A stretch of DNA of 15,228 nucleotides, from assembly GCA_026770575.1 (NCBI GenBank), contig MU657584.1, positions 11,234-26,461 on the forward strand, in the 5' to 3' direction. The DNA is from Pelagophyceae sp. CCMP2097 (Eukaryota > Sar > Pelagophyceae). Shown here in pieces: positions 6,108 through 14,225 of this stretch. Below the pieces are notes generated by a model. It did no database searches and was not told the DNA's origin. It worked only from the letters and a program-made list of their open reading frames with translations. The translations under genes and the position numbers were made by a program. How positions within the stretch are numbered: the stretch's first letter is position 1; each line of letters opens with the position of its first letter.

Positions 6108-6480
6108 ATGCTCTTTGCAAAGAGGTTTTTGGTAACGAGGCGCCTTCAAATGGCGGACAAGTAGGCGGGACTACTTAACGCACCCAGAGACCAACAATTG
6201 AAGGCCTTTACGGCCCAAATAAAGCGCGAGTCCAGGAAAGCCCATGAAATATATATGGGCCTCGAGAATGCCAAACTCATAGAATAGTCTGAGGACAAGG
6301 ACAAGAGGAAGATGCTCTAGAACATCATCTTTGATCGGGCAAAACAATCTGCACCCGCATCCGCCAACGAGCTAACTCGTGCTGGCGGGTACGGTAATCC
6401 CGTGAATGCCTCAGCTGAGTCTGAAAATTTTCGTCGTGAATAAGAGGAGCCTGGTAACGTGAAGCTGTCACAATCATACC
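6108..6480 (+). pseudogene. LINE linker region remnant
   Basis: One frame (that of 6204) reads through with stops at about 6165, 6261, 6294 and 6438. It includes NAPRDQQLKAFTAQIKRESR and KAHEIYMGLENAKLIE, then DRAKQSAPASANELTRAGG. Lys/Arg-rich helical sequence of this kind normally joins endonuclease and reverse transcriptase in LINE ORF2 proteins. The placement directly before the RT homology supports this; the sequence alone would be weak evidence. Confidence 0.45.
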
Positions 6481-6483
6481 TTC

Positions 6484-7420
6484 GACCTTTACGAAAGAGC
6501 CCGGCAAGAACCGGCTTATAAACGGACTAAGAATTTCTCGCTCTACGACGGAAATGTTGATAAACGCACCAATATCGATGAGATAATTAATTCCATCGGG
6601 CATTTGAAGCGCATATAGGGAAGGGCGTATGGTTTGGACCACAACGACTGACATTCTAAGATAGCAGACGACCCCGTTGCAAACATATTAACGATTTTGT
6701 TCAATACCGCGCTATCTTCTGGTCTCCCACCACGGGACTGGGGTAGGGCCGCGGTCGCTGTCATTTTCAAAACGAGCGACCCGATGAATGGGCTAAACTG
6801 CCGCCTTCATATCCCTGATATCCGCCGTCAGGGAGCTTGAATCGGTGCTGAATCGCCGCATCGTTTCTATCTTGGTCAATGAGCCTCTCCTGCACCAAGC
6901 CCGAATTGGGCGCCGTGGTAAGGGGCACAGATGCCAAGATCACCCTTTTTCCTAGCTGAGACAATCAAGTCCATGGCAGGACACCGCAAGAGGGCACCTT
7001 GTGGTTTCCTCGATGTAAGGAAAGTCTATCCGGCTGTTTCTAGACGCGGATTTTATGGGAACACTCCATACCAAATTATCAAAGCCGGAAAGGCGGAAAC
7101 GCACTTTTCGGTGCCACTTGCGGAGTGATCTCGATAAACTTTACAAGAACTGCGCTTCAAGGATTGTAATCCACGACTCCATTTCCGAACGAATACTCGG
7201 TAAATTACGGTCTTCGTTAAGGTCGGTGCTGTTCCCGATATATAATGCAGTTTTCATCGATGACATAATTGACGAAATGCATTAGTATATTGGGGTCGTA
7301 GTAAAAAATTTCAGGTTGACGGCCCTCCTCTACGTTGGCGATATTATTTTAGTTAGCGAATCAGCTGCGGACTTGCAGAGCAGATGTACGACTGCCCTCA
7401 AAGAGTATTCTGATGGTCAC
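6484..7420 (+). pseudogene. LINE reverse transcriptase remnant
   Basis: The enzyme would copy element RNA into DNA at the nicked target. In the first frame (6484-6840, stops at 6616 and 6649) are GRAYGLDHND, ILFNTALSSGLPPRDWGRA and AVAVIFK, as in the region before RT motif 1. The second frame (about 6819-6955) gives RELESVLNRRIVSILVNEPL and an HQARIGRRGKGH stretch, equivalent to the QxGFR region. The third (6931-7128) has FLDVRKVYPAV at 7006-7038, where the first catalytic Asp is kept. The fourth (7055-7420, one stop at 7283) has SVLFPIYNAVFIDDIIDEM and then ALLYVGDIILVSESAADLQ. There the YADD box has become YVGD (7331-7342), losing one catalytic Asp. Frame changes, stops and a lost catalytic residue make it a pseudogene. 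Confidence 0.82.
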
Positions 7421-7732
7421 TCTTGTCAGTGTCCAATAAAATACCATGGCGCACCGGAGTTACTGCAGACCCCCGGAGGGCGCCCCCCTTCGGTATGTTG
7501 GTGCAGTCGTTTAGAGGGCACTTTGAAACGCGAGTAGGCTGGCTTAGGTTAAGTCCCAATTCGATGTTGATGGCGCAGCGGCGAAAGAAATGCCGGTACA
7601 CCCGGCCCAAGCCCCGCGCCACCCTCGCACCCGCGCGCAGCAGCATGCTGCATAGGCGCGCGTCTTGTTTTTAAGGTTCCGCATGGATGGAACTGCGAAT
7701 CAGACGGACGGACAGACAAAATTGCGCATGGC
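7421..7732. other. No LINE-like coding; GC-rich, unassigned
   Basis: Sequence after the RT palm that does not read as the usual thumb region in any frame. Frames of 70-83 codons on both strands are unrecognised. It may be a further insertion or simply too decayed. Confidence 0.4.
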
Positions 7733-7740
7733 ATTGTGGG

Positions 7741-8101
7741 CAAGGCTGATAAAAACATAAACGTTTTTTTATACAAATCCCCCAAAAACGTGTTTGTTGC
7801 GTTCCCACCGAGGGTAATAAATAAACACGCGCCCTTGATTTTTCCGTCGAGTAAAGCCCTGTTACCCCCAAAAGGGCATTGTTACCCCCCCCACACCCAA
7901 GGGCCTTGATACTCCCCCAAAAGGGCCTTAGCAATTAACATCCAATCCAAAATGCCTTGTATGGGTTCCATAACCTACCTATTCGGGGTATTTAGCTCAT
8001 GTTTGTTTTGGCATCATGATATGGATGTTTTATGAAATCCCCTGGAAACGTTGTTCTAAACATGTTCTCTGGGGCCCAGGTCGGTGTTTTTATCAGCCTT
8101 G
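7741..8101. mobile_element. 361-bp hAT-like MITE
   Basis: CAAGGCTGATAAAAACA (7741-7757) is repeated as a perfect 17-base inverted copy at 8085-8101. ATTGTGGG flanks the element on both sides (7733-7740 and 8102-8109) as an 8-bp direct repeat. The 8-bp target duplication and a terminus starting CAAGG, which fits the known hAT end pattern YARNG, point to the hAT superfamily. The interior has repeated CCCCCAAAAGGGC tracts and no transposase, so the element is non-autonomous. The perfect terminal and target repeats suggest it is younger than the LINE around it. Confidence 0.85.
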
Positions 8102-8109
8102 ATTGTGGG

Positions 8110-8465
8110 CGATCTTCAATAACGCCCCCCGGAAAATGGGCCTAGATATTTTCAATCCAACGACCCCCTCCGGGGGTCTGAAAAAAGTCGCAGGTCGTTG
8201 TTTTCGGTTAAGATAAAGAATTTGATAATAAGTGGACCCTCGCGGGTGATAACATGGTCCAGGCCTGTCATTGCAAGTATATGGGCCTCACGTTCCTAAT
8301 AATATGCCTTCTTCATCTTGAAAAGAATGGCCCCCACAGAGACAAAATTGAAATTGGAATATTTTGAAATGGAATCCATCGATGCCGGTCCGAACATTTA
8401 CCGATTTTGCCATCTAAACCCCTTGCAAACCAACAACGTGGCAGCTTGTGGCACGATCTAGAGTG
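8110..8465. other. Unassigned stretch, no gene seen
   Basis: AT-leaning sequence with a small inverted repeat, CCCCCTCCGGGGG (8164-8176). No protein similarity is evident. It joins the hAT-like MITE to the probable C-terminal LINE segment. Confidence 0.4.
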
Positions 8466-9165
8466 TGGTGCCTATGCTTTTGGCATGCTCGGGACATGAT
8501 TCGATCCCCATTTGCGAGTACCATTGCCCTAGTGTCGCCCTTAAATGCTCAATTTTTAATGGATTTAGACGGCCGAGTGATCGTGCCTATACGAGCAACC
8601 ACGTCCAGCTCGGGGACACTATCATTTTTGAAGTGGCTGATCTCGTGGATTGTGATGATACTGGACGTGGGAACCATGCCATCACGAGAAAAAAGGTAGT
8701 GCATGTATGCCATCACGACAAAATGGCAAGGCATCGTGGACAAGAAGCACCGCCGCTTACTCTGCGAAGTATAGTCCCATGGACTCAGCCCCCCCTATCT
8801 TCAAACTGAGGATCCTTAGGAGGAGACCCGTACCGGCCGACGTCCGTAAGAGGTTGCCAAAATTAAAGAACGAATTGGGGCTCGTGGTTTGTCATCCTTT
8901 GGGACTTCCGACGAAGATCGCAAAGCAAGTTGCCCATGCGCTTGTCGTATCCCCTGCATTGTTTAACACAGAAATCTGGCAAAATGGAGCCGAATCGCCG
9001 CACACAAACCCCTTCGAGGGGTTTATATGTCGGGTGAGTACCAGCATCGCCAAGGACTGCGACCCGGTGAGTCCCCCTTTTGCCCCACGATCATCGTGTG
9101 CGGCTTTGCGCGAGTGTCTACCGATCCAGCAAGAAACAATTTGGAATATACAGGAGGCTGTTTGA
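8466..9165 (+). pseudogene. Probable LINE C-terminal region remnant
   Basis: Two overlapping plus frames are open here, 8465-8809 and 8707-9165. The second contains GLPTKIAKQVAHALVVSPAL and FNTEIW (8902-8979). This resembles the conserved stretch after the RT thumb in many LINEs, where a basic helix precedes 'P-x-x-LYG-x-E-x-W'. The first frame's VQLGDTIIFEVADLV could be the preceding region, but I am unsure. The distance from the RT palm is about 1 kb longer than expected, of which the MITE explains 361 bases plus one target duplication. Confidence 0.4.
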
Positions 9166-9926
9166 TGTGCCAAAAAAACATCAGCCCCCCCCGTCTTTCA
9201 TTATGAATGTGGCCATATTGACCAGCGATTCCGCGCACAAGTGGCCGCCCTTAAATTTAGAAACTTACACGCCCCGTGTCGTGTCGGACTTCATTAAGCC
9301 CACTTGCATGCGCTCCGTTGACCAAGTCCGTTGAGCACGATGATACATTCTACAAGCCGTTCGTCGAGCCGCTGAAAGAACATCCTTTACAAACTCTTTC
9401 CGAGAAAATAATGTTCTTTCGTCTTTAGCCCGAAGAAGAAGTGCTCTCTCAGCACCTATAACTCATCTTAACTATCATGCATCTGCACTGCGCTATCCTG
9501 ACCCCTTTGGGACGTAGCGTAACATTGGGGGGGCTTGCGTACGGACCTGATCATCTTCGGAGGGGCGGAGTGTCACCGCGCCGCGCGGTTTGACATTCTA
9601 CTGTCCCGGACTCTCATTTCAAGAGAGTCGCGCCGCCTGAGTTGCCAGTAGAACACAAGGCGAACCAGCGAGGCACCACCGGTGCCACCGGCACCGCCGG
9701 CACCCTCCTCCCCAAACCCTGGTTCAGCGTCGGTCACGCGCCCAGGGTCCTGAAGCTCCGCGAGTTCGGAAAAGGATACTCTTTCTTTCTGGAAAGTTCC
9801 GAGAGAAGTATTCTTTCATCGTTGAAGTTAGACCAAAGGTCCTAGTGACCAAAGTTCGGGGTTCAGTTATAAGAGTTCCTGCTTCCGAGTAGACTTTTTT
9901 AATCTAAAAAAGTTGCCATTTACCTA
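9166..9926. other. No gene recognised; several small inverted repeats
   Basis: Contains a hairpin at 9374-9420, a 7-bp stem GACTCTC/GAGAGTC at 9609-9629, and an ACCGGC-type trinucleotide run at 9665-9705. Open frames are under 90 codons and unrecognised. It separates the LINE relic from the Gag relic. Confidence 0.45.
9374..9420. other. Inverted repeat, 10-bp stem
   Basis: GAAAGAACAT at 9374-9383 and ATGTTCTTTC at 9411-9420 are perfect inverted copies around a 27-base loop. Confidence 0.6.
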
Positions 9927-10013
9927 GGTCGCTGAAATATTCGACCATACTTCCTTATCGGTCGCTGAAATATTCGACCATACTTCCTTATCGGTCGCTG
10001 AAATATTCGACCA
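9927..10013. repeat. 33-bp tandem repeat, 2.6 units, each a hairpin
   Basis: Units start at 9927, 9960 and 9993. Each begins GGTCGCTGAAATATTCGACC, in which GGTCG pairs with CGACC, followed by ATACTTCCTTATC. The copies are identical, implying recent expansion or homogenisation. A diverged further unit (ATCACTGAAATAAAACC) follows at 10025-10041 and runs straight into the Gag-like frame, so the repeat probably belongs to the leader of that retroelement. Confidence 0.9.
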
Positions 10014-10038
10014 ACAACTTGATCAATCACTGAAATAA

Positions 10039-10476
10039 AACCGTGTCAACTCGAAATCAAATCTTGTCGAGATTGATTTTGCACCTGCTGAGATTAGAAG
10101 ACAAGCCACAGAGAGGCTTCAAAGACTTTTAGTTCGACGAACTCTCAGAGAACTTCGTCAACACACACGCGCGACAATTGCAGTACCGCAGTTGCCTCCT
10201 ACGCCCGTCGCCAGTACGGGAACACCTTTAGCAAAAAAAATGTCTTTGAGCATCAACCTCAACATTCAATGGTCTCGACAAGGAAATTAGTAAAAAGACG
10301 GAAGATCCAGGAGAATGGTTCCGGCAATTTCGATGTTTCCGTAAGGCGAATGCACACAAACTTTTAGCTGAACAATGTATTGTCATATTTGAGTCTAAGG
10401 TCGATGCAGCTAGGGCCGCGGATGTCCGAGATTTTCGAGCATCGTATGTGACTACGCATCCTCCGCCTACTCCAGC
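10039..10476 (+). pseudogene. Retroelement Gag-like remnant, N-terminal part
   Basis: The frame open from 10039 to 10290 has an Arg/Gln-rich helical segment, IRRQATERLQRLLVRRTLRE, then a Pro-rich linker and a Met at 10240. A frame change near 10270 leads to GLDKEISKKTEDPGEWFRQF and LAEQCIVIFESKVDAARAAD. A segment with GEWFRQFR and an alternating helical pattern fits the start of a retrotransposon capsid-type Gag, which would package element RNA. The capsid-like frame runs into a Pro/Thr-rich tract and stops making sense at about 10476, where a 1.6-kb insertion begins. The family is not identified beyond Gag-like. Confidence 0.5.
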
Positions 10477-10581
10477 TACTCTAGGCTGCCACAATCGATC
10501 GATTGAACGGACCGAAGTTGGTGTGTGTTTACGTTTTTACTCCCCCCCCTTCTCTCTCTCCTTTCTTCTTGCGGGTCCCGG

Positions 10582-11162
10582 AACAGTCCACATTGGACAC
10601 GCCCGCGCTCCTCGCGCTGCCGTCAGAATCGGCTAGGAGTCTGGCCACGCGCGGTTGGGACCCTTGTTGATAGGCACGCAGAAGGATTTTCGAAGCGCGC
10701 GCCTCTATCGTATACATTGGGTCGGCAAAGTTGGCTGCTTGGCAGCGTGGGAACTTTGTATTCCTGACGGGAAGTGGGCAGTTTTAGGACAGGGCGGTCG
10801 CTCACCACGTGTTGCGTCGATCCGCGCCGGAATTGCCCACTTCCCACGACGCGTTTAAAAATGGAACTCTATGCAAAAACAGTCAACTTTAGACACGCCC
10901 GGTCTCCTTCCCCTGCAGCCGGAATCACCTAGGAACTTGGCCACGCGCGGTCATGGTCCCCGAAGATGGGGCCGCAAAAGGGTTTTCGATTTGCGTGCCT
11001 CTATCGGCCCTAACCTGGCCGACACAGATGATATTTTGGCGAGTGATAAAAAGTGCCTGGACTTGAACAGTTCTAGGTCAGATACGTCTCCCTTCGTGCG
11101 TTGAATCGAACCCCGTCCTAACTGCCCACTTCCGATCACTTCCCACCGCGCGTCTTTTAAAG
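10582..11162. repeat. Tandem duplication, period about 296 bp
   Basis: Copy A (10582-10860) and copy B (10878-11162) share landmarks in order: ACACGCCC, GCCACGCGCGGT, GATTTTCGA/GTTTTCGAT, GCCTCTATCG, and finally CTGCCCACTTCC/TTGCCCACTTCCC with CGCGT-TTTAAA. Similarity is moderate and interrupted, so the duplication is old. In copy A only, GGGAAGTGGGCA (10769-10780) forms a perfect 12-base inverted pair with TGCCCACTTCCC (10834-10845). Confidence 0.7.
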
Positions 11163-12068
11163 AATTTACTAAATCCAAAAAGCCCTCTTATTGGCATTCT
11201 ACATAGAAATTCCTCTCGGCACTGTCGAATTTGCACAACAGAAATCGCCAAATATAACTATTTTACTGCGCGTGCGTTCTTGCTGCCCCCTCCAGTCGTA
11301 CTAGTCGCCGCCTCGGAGACCAGCGCGCGAAGAAGACACTTCCCAAACCGCGATAAATCAAAAACCACTTAAGGAAGCAAGGAAAGGTCGCACAACTTGG
11401 ACAGTCGCGATCGGGCGCAGTGCCCCATGACGATTTCCCAGGCTGTGCGAACTGCCCTTGGCGCCTTTATTGACTTTTAATTTGGGCACTAAGGGTGTAG
11501 ACTTGATTGACTACTGAAATAAGACGCTTCCGCAGAGATTCGCCAAAATAAGGGCTGTTCATTAAAAAAAGCCAACAAGCGCCTCCAGGGCGTCTTGCCG
11601 TAGTGGTTGGCGTGGCGCCATTCTTCATTCAAGGGCAAAAATAAATAAATAATTTTCGGTGATAATCTAGTTCGACAGTGTCGGTTTGCCCTTTTCCGGA
11701 AGGACAAGCTAGCTTCACCGCAAACGACTCAGGCAGCCCCCAGTAGTGAGCGCTGATGACGGGCGAGACGACGCCGAGGCGGGCGTCGTGGCCGGCCCCG
11801 AGGGCGACCGCAGCAGCGCGGTCGTTTTCGCAAACAGCACCGGGAGCGCAGCGGCCCCGACCTCCCCAGGCTCCTTTTTCGAGCCGCGCGGTCTCCGCGC
11901 CGGTCGTTTGCGCGCTGGTCCCTCCCAGCCCCTTCAGGTCGCCCATGGCGCCGCTCAACGGGTCTATGGGACGCGCATGCGCGGCGCGCCACGCGCATTC
12001 AAAAATGTTCCCTTTTCCCTGCAGGGGGAGACCAAAAGCAACCTTTTCGTAAACACGCACCTACAAAA
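11163..12068. other. Unassigned; AT-leaning then GC-rich
   Basis: CACTGTCGAA (11220-11229) and its inverted copy (11671-11680) are both bordered by TCGG on the outside, a weak hint of a 461-bp element. From 11750 to 11960 the composition is GC-rich and frames are open on both strands (plus 11746-12249, minus 11629-12060), but no domain is recognisable and both frames cross the edge of the insertion. Confidence 0.35.
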
Positions 12069-12093
12069 TGATCCGTTCAACGGATCAGCTGCG

Positions 12094-12508
12094 GCATCCT
12101 CGCTACTCCAGCATCACCAGATTTCGCGGTGGAATTTGGCGAATGGAATAACACACTGTTGGATGAACTCCTTATTAAAATGGAAAACAAGTTTAAGGCC
12201 AATAGCTCGCTGCGTTGTGATCGCTTCGTCCATCAATGGATGGACATAAAACAGGGGGACGGCGAGTCTGTATCGGCTTGGCAGGCGCGAGTCAAGAAAC
12301 TCGTACGGGATTTCACCCAACTCACACCAGCAGTCGCTAAGCCGCCGATTGATTTTATGCAGAAATTCACTCAAGGACTCCGTGGCGACCTCAGAAACAT
12401 GACGTGGAACATGCAACTTACAAAAAAAAATCAGGCGACTCAGAAGAAACAGTTAGGGACAAATACGAAAAGTTTGAAGATACAGATGCCACCATAAAAT
12501 TATCATAA
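12094..12508 (+). pseudogene. Retroelement Gag-like remnant, capsid C-terminal part
   Basis: The frame of 12129 reads through FGEWNNTLLDELLIKMENKF, then RFVHQWMDIKQGDGESVSAW and QKFTQGLRGDLRNMTW. The pattern of a helix, then 'Q-x-x-x-ESVSAW', then 'F-x-x-GL' is that of Ty3/Gypsy-type retrotransposon Gag proteins. At a run of nine A (12422-12430) the sensible reading appears to move to the frame of 12419, which gives DSEETVRDKYEKFEDTDA and ends at 12508. This could be a length mutation or, less likely, a recoding site. There is no in-frame ATG at the resumption point, as expected for the second half of a split gene. Confidence 0.6.
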
Positions 12509-12576
12509 GAGTCGTAGAAATTACGTTCTTCAAAGATTGACGGTAAAATCCTCTACTTACGGCGATTTTCTAAAAC

Positions 12577-12918
12577 GTGTTTCAAGCCCGCATCGGCGTG
12601 TTCAAGCTGCGGCGGAGGCCTTTTCAAAAGATATCTGGACTTTATTTTGCTTTTGCCAAAAACGGCAGCTGCCCACGAGGGAAAGATTGTCGTTTCGCCC
12701 GCACATCTGCTCAAAAGTGGATGGGAACGCCTACCTTTTCCCAAGAACCAACTCGCAGCAAAGAAATTATCAGCGAAATCGCTTCGTCTGAATCTACTTC
12801 TTCAGATTCAATTCCACAGATAGGGGGCCGTTGGAAGACTCTTAGGGCGATGGGCAACCTAATTTGTGCAGACGTGGTTCACAACCCAAAACCCTCGACG
12901 AAGTGTATGAGAAACTAG
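12577..12918 (+). pseudogene. Degenerate CCCH zinc finger of the Gag relic
   Basis: The translation contains FAFAKNGSCPRGKDCRFAR (12646-12702). It has the exact spacing of a C-x7-C-x5-C-x3-H finger, a class that binds RNA. The first position is Phe (TTT, one base from Cys) and the last is Arg (CGC, one base from His), so two of four zinc ligands are lost. Cys codons at 12670 and 12688 remain. A Ser/Thr-rich tail, ASSESTSSDS, follows at 12781-12810. Gag nucleocapsid regions more often carry CCHC knuckles; a CCCH finger is less usual. The segment lies between capsid-like and protease-like sequence on the same strand, which supports its being part of the same element. Confidence 0.6.
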
Positions 12919-13265
12919 ACAAGTTATCTAAAGTGGTTTTAGGCCTTCTCGAAAAACAGGAATCCACTTCAGATAAGAAGAAGGAACCGCCTTAGATCGC
13001 GGCGACTTATATGGTCAGAACTGTCTGCATAAATACAGTGGTGAACGATTCGGTTGGGGAGGTTTCAACTGAATTATCATTGCCGCGAACACAAGCGGTA
13101 TATGTCAAAGGTTTTATAAGTTCTTGTCCAATCAACACGCACATTGGCATTGACGCGAACAACGAGACTCCGCACACGCTCATTTCTGAAGCATTTTATC
13201 TACAATATCTTGAACCAATGGGAGAAGCTTTAGAAATAATTCAGGACGGACAAGTGCCAAAGTAA
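12888..13265 (+). pseudogene. Coiled coil and retropepsin-like remnant
   Basis: One frame runs from 12888 to 13265 with a single stop at 12993. The first part, LDEVYEKLDKLSKVVLGLLE, has heptad-like Leu/Val spacing and a Lys-rich end. After the stop, VYVKGFISSCPINTHIGIDA and TPHTLISEAFYLQY match the shape of a retroviral-type aspartic protease. In these enzymes a strand pair leads to D-T/S-G-A and then a 'TLIS' helix. Here the triad reads Asp-Ala-Asn (13152-13160): Asp is kept but Thr/Ser and Gly are gone, so no activity is expected. Such a protease would process Gag-Pol. No reverse transcriptase or integrase follows within the window. Confidence 0.55.
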
Positions 13266-13535
13266 ATAGGGGGCCGGTTGCGACGAAATAGTTCCCTTTG
13301 AGCGTTATTAGAGAACTGGACATTACATTTGGTTCAAAAACACGAACTTCGCCTCGCACCTATCTGGACTGGGCCCAGAGTGTGGCGCTCTGATGGACCG
13401 AGGACAATTACCCTTCGCCCGGAGCGATCTCGCAAGATACAACGACACTTCGACGGTTCGAGGCGGCTCTTGCCTTAAACGCGCCCGAGTTGGCTTGGTC
13501 TGTGCCGGGCGGGGCGGGACGGCCGCCATAGTGGG

Positions 13536-13557
13536 ATTCGGCGCTTCCGCGCCGAAT
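13536..13557. other. Hairpin, 9-bp perfect stem
   Basis: ATTCGGCGC, loop TTCC, GCGCCGAAT; flanking GGG and CCC could extend the stem past a one-base bulge. Confidence 0.7.
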
Positions 13558-14206
13558 TCCCGCTGTGGTCGCACGTGCCCAGGGATTATACTTCATTCCA
13601 CCTTTTTTCCAGTGCGACCCTGAAGTCCCTCACTCCGTGCTTCATCTCGCTTCGTGCGCCCGGGGCACAAGTGCATGGCGACACGAAGACTAGCTGACTG
13701 CCCCTCCCCGTACAGCGTCGGGGTGCGCGGCATCGGGTCACCTCCACCCTCGACGGGCCCTCCTTAGGAGTGGCTGCATTCGGCGAGGATACGCCCGTAA
13801 AAAGGCGACAAGGGCAGAGCAATGAAGGTTTGGATTACCCGAGCATCCAGTGGAAGTCCGAGAGCGAGGTTTTCGCTTTAATAAGAATTCTATTGAGCTC
13901 TTCTCTCGGAACGCCACAGGGATTTGGGGCAAGTTTTTTCGGTGCGCGGCGCACAGGCGTGGTACGTGGGCGTTATAGCCTCGCGCTGACCTGGCTGGCG
14001 AAGACGACGGCGATTTCGTCGAGGCGCTTTTTCTGCTTGTGCGAGGTCAAATAACGTCCGTTGATCGCGCGCGACGCGGCCGTGCGTCCCACGCCGGGCC
14101 GCGGGGTCCTGTTTTTCGCTGTTGGGCCCTCGGCTCCACCCCGCGCGACCCCTCCGAAGCGCCCGCCCCCCCCACCGGCGCCCTCCTCTGACCTATCTAA
14201 CAGATC

Positions 14207-14225
14207 TGTGGGCTCACAGCCCACA
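14207..14225. other. Hairpin, 8-bp perfect stem with CAC loop
   Basis: TGTGGGCT, loop CAC, AGCCCACA. It is bordered by GC-rich sequence on one side and a short AT-richer tract on the other. Confidence 0.65.

Larger units (their letters stand above)
5730..9165 (+). mobile_element. Degenerate LINE (non-LTR retrotransposon) relic
   Basis: In order on the plus strand the block shows APE-endonuclease-like, linker, reverse-transcriptase and probable C-terminal segments, the order expected of an APE-type LINE. At least four frame changes and several stops separate them, so it is long inactive. Between about 7440 and 8465 no LINE-like coding can be read, and a hAT-like MITE lies there. No 3' poly-A or tail repeat was found, nor a target duplication, so both outer borders are approximate. 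Confidence 0.75.
10477..12093. mobile_element. Insertion of about 1.6 kb splitting Gag
   Basis: The tract GCATCCTCCGCCTACTCCAG at 10456 recurs as GCATCCTCGCTACTCCAGC at 12094, differing by two single-base gaps over 19-21 bases. Gag-like coding ends at the first copy and resumes at the second. A 14-base palindrome, CAATCGATCGATTG (10492-10505), lies just inside the left border. A 19-base hairpin (12069-12087, TGATCCGTT stem) lies just inside the right. TTGAACGGA and TCCGTTCAA at 10503-10511 and 12072-12080 are inverted copies. The content includes a 296-bp tandem duplication and a GC-rich tail. No transposase or integrase is recognised. Confidence 0.6.

Noticed and set aside
6325..6654. A minus-strand frame whose YLIDIGAFINISVV looks like a retropepsin active site
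   Set aside because: The plus strand of the same bases reads as LINE linker and RT sequence that is continuous with strong RT motifs downstream; the minus-strand match is short, lacks a proper D-T/S-G, and has no Gag or Pol neighbours on that strand.
11629..12060. 143-codon minus-strand frame as a gene
   Set aside because: No recognisable domain; it lies wholly in the inserted segment and mirrors the GC-rich open frame on the other strand.
11746..12249. 167-codon plus-strand frame as a gene
   Set aside because: It crosses the right border of the insertion and overlaps the Gag-like reading in another frame; its composition follows local GC content.
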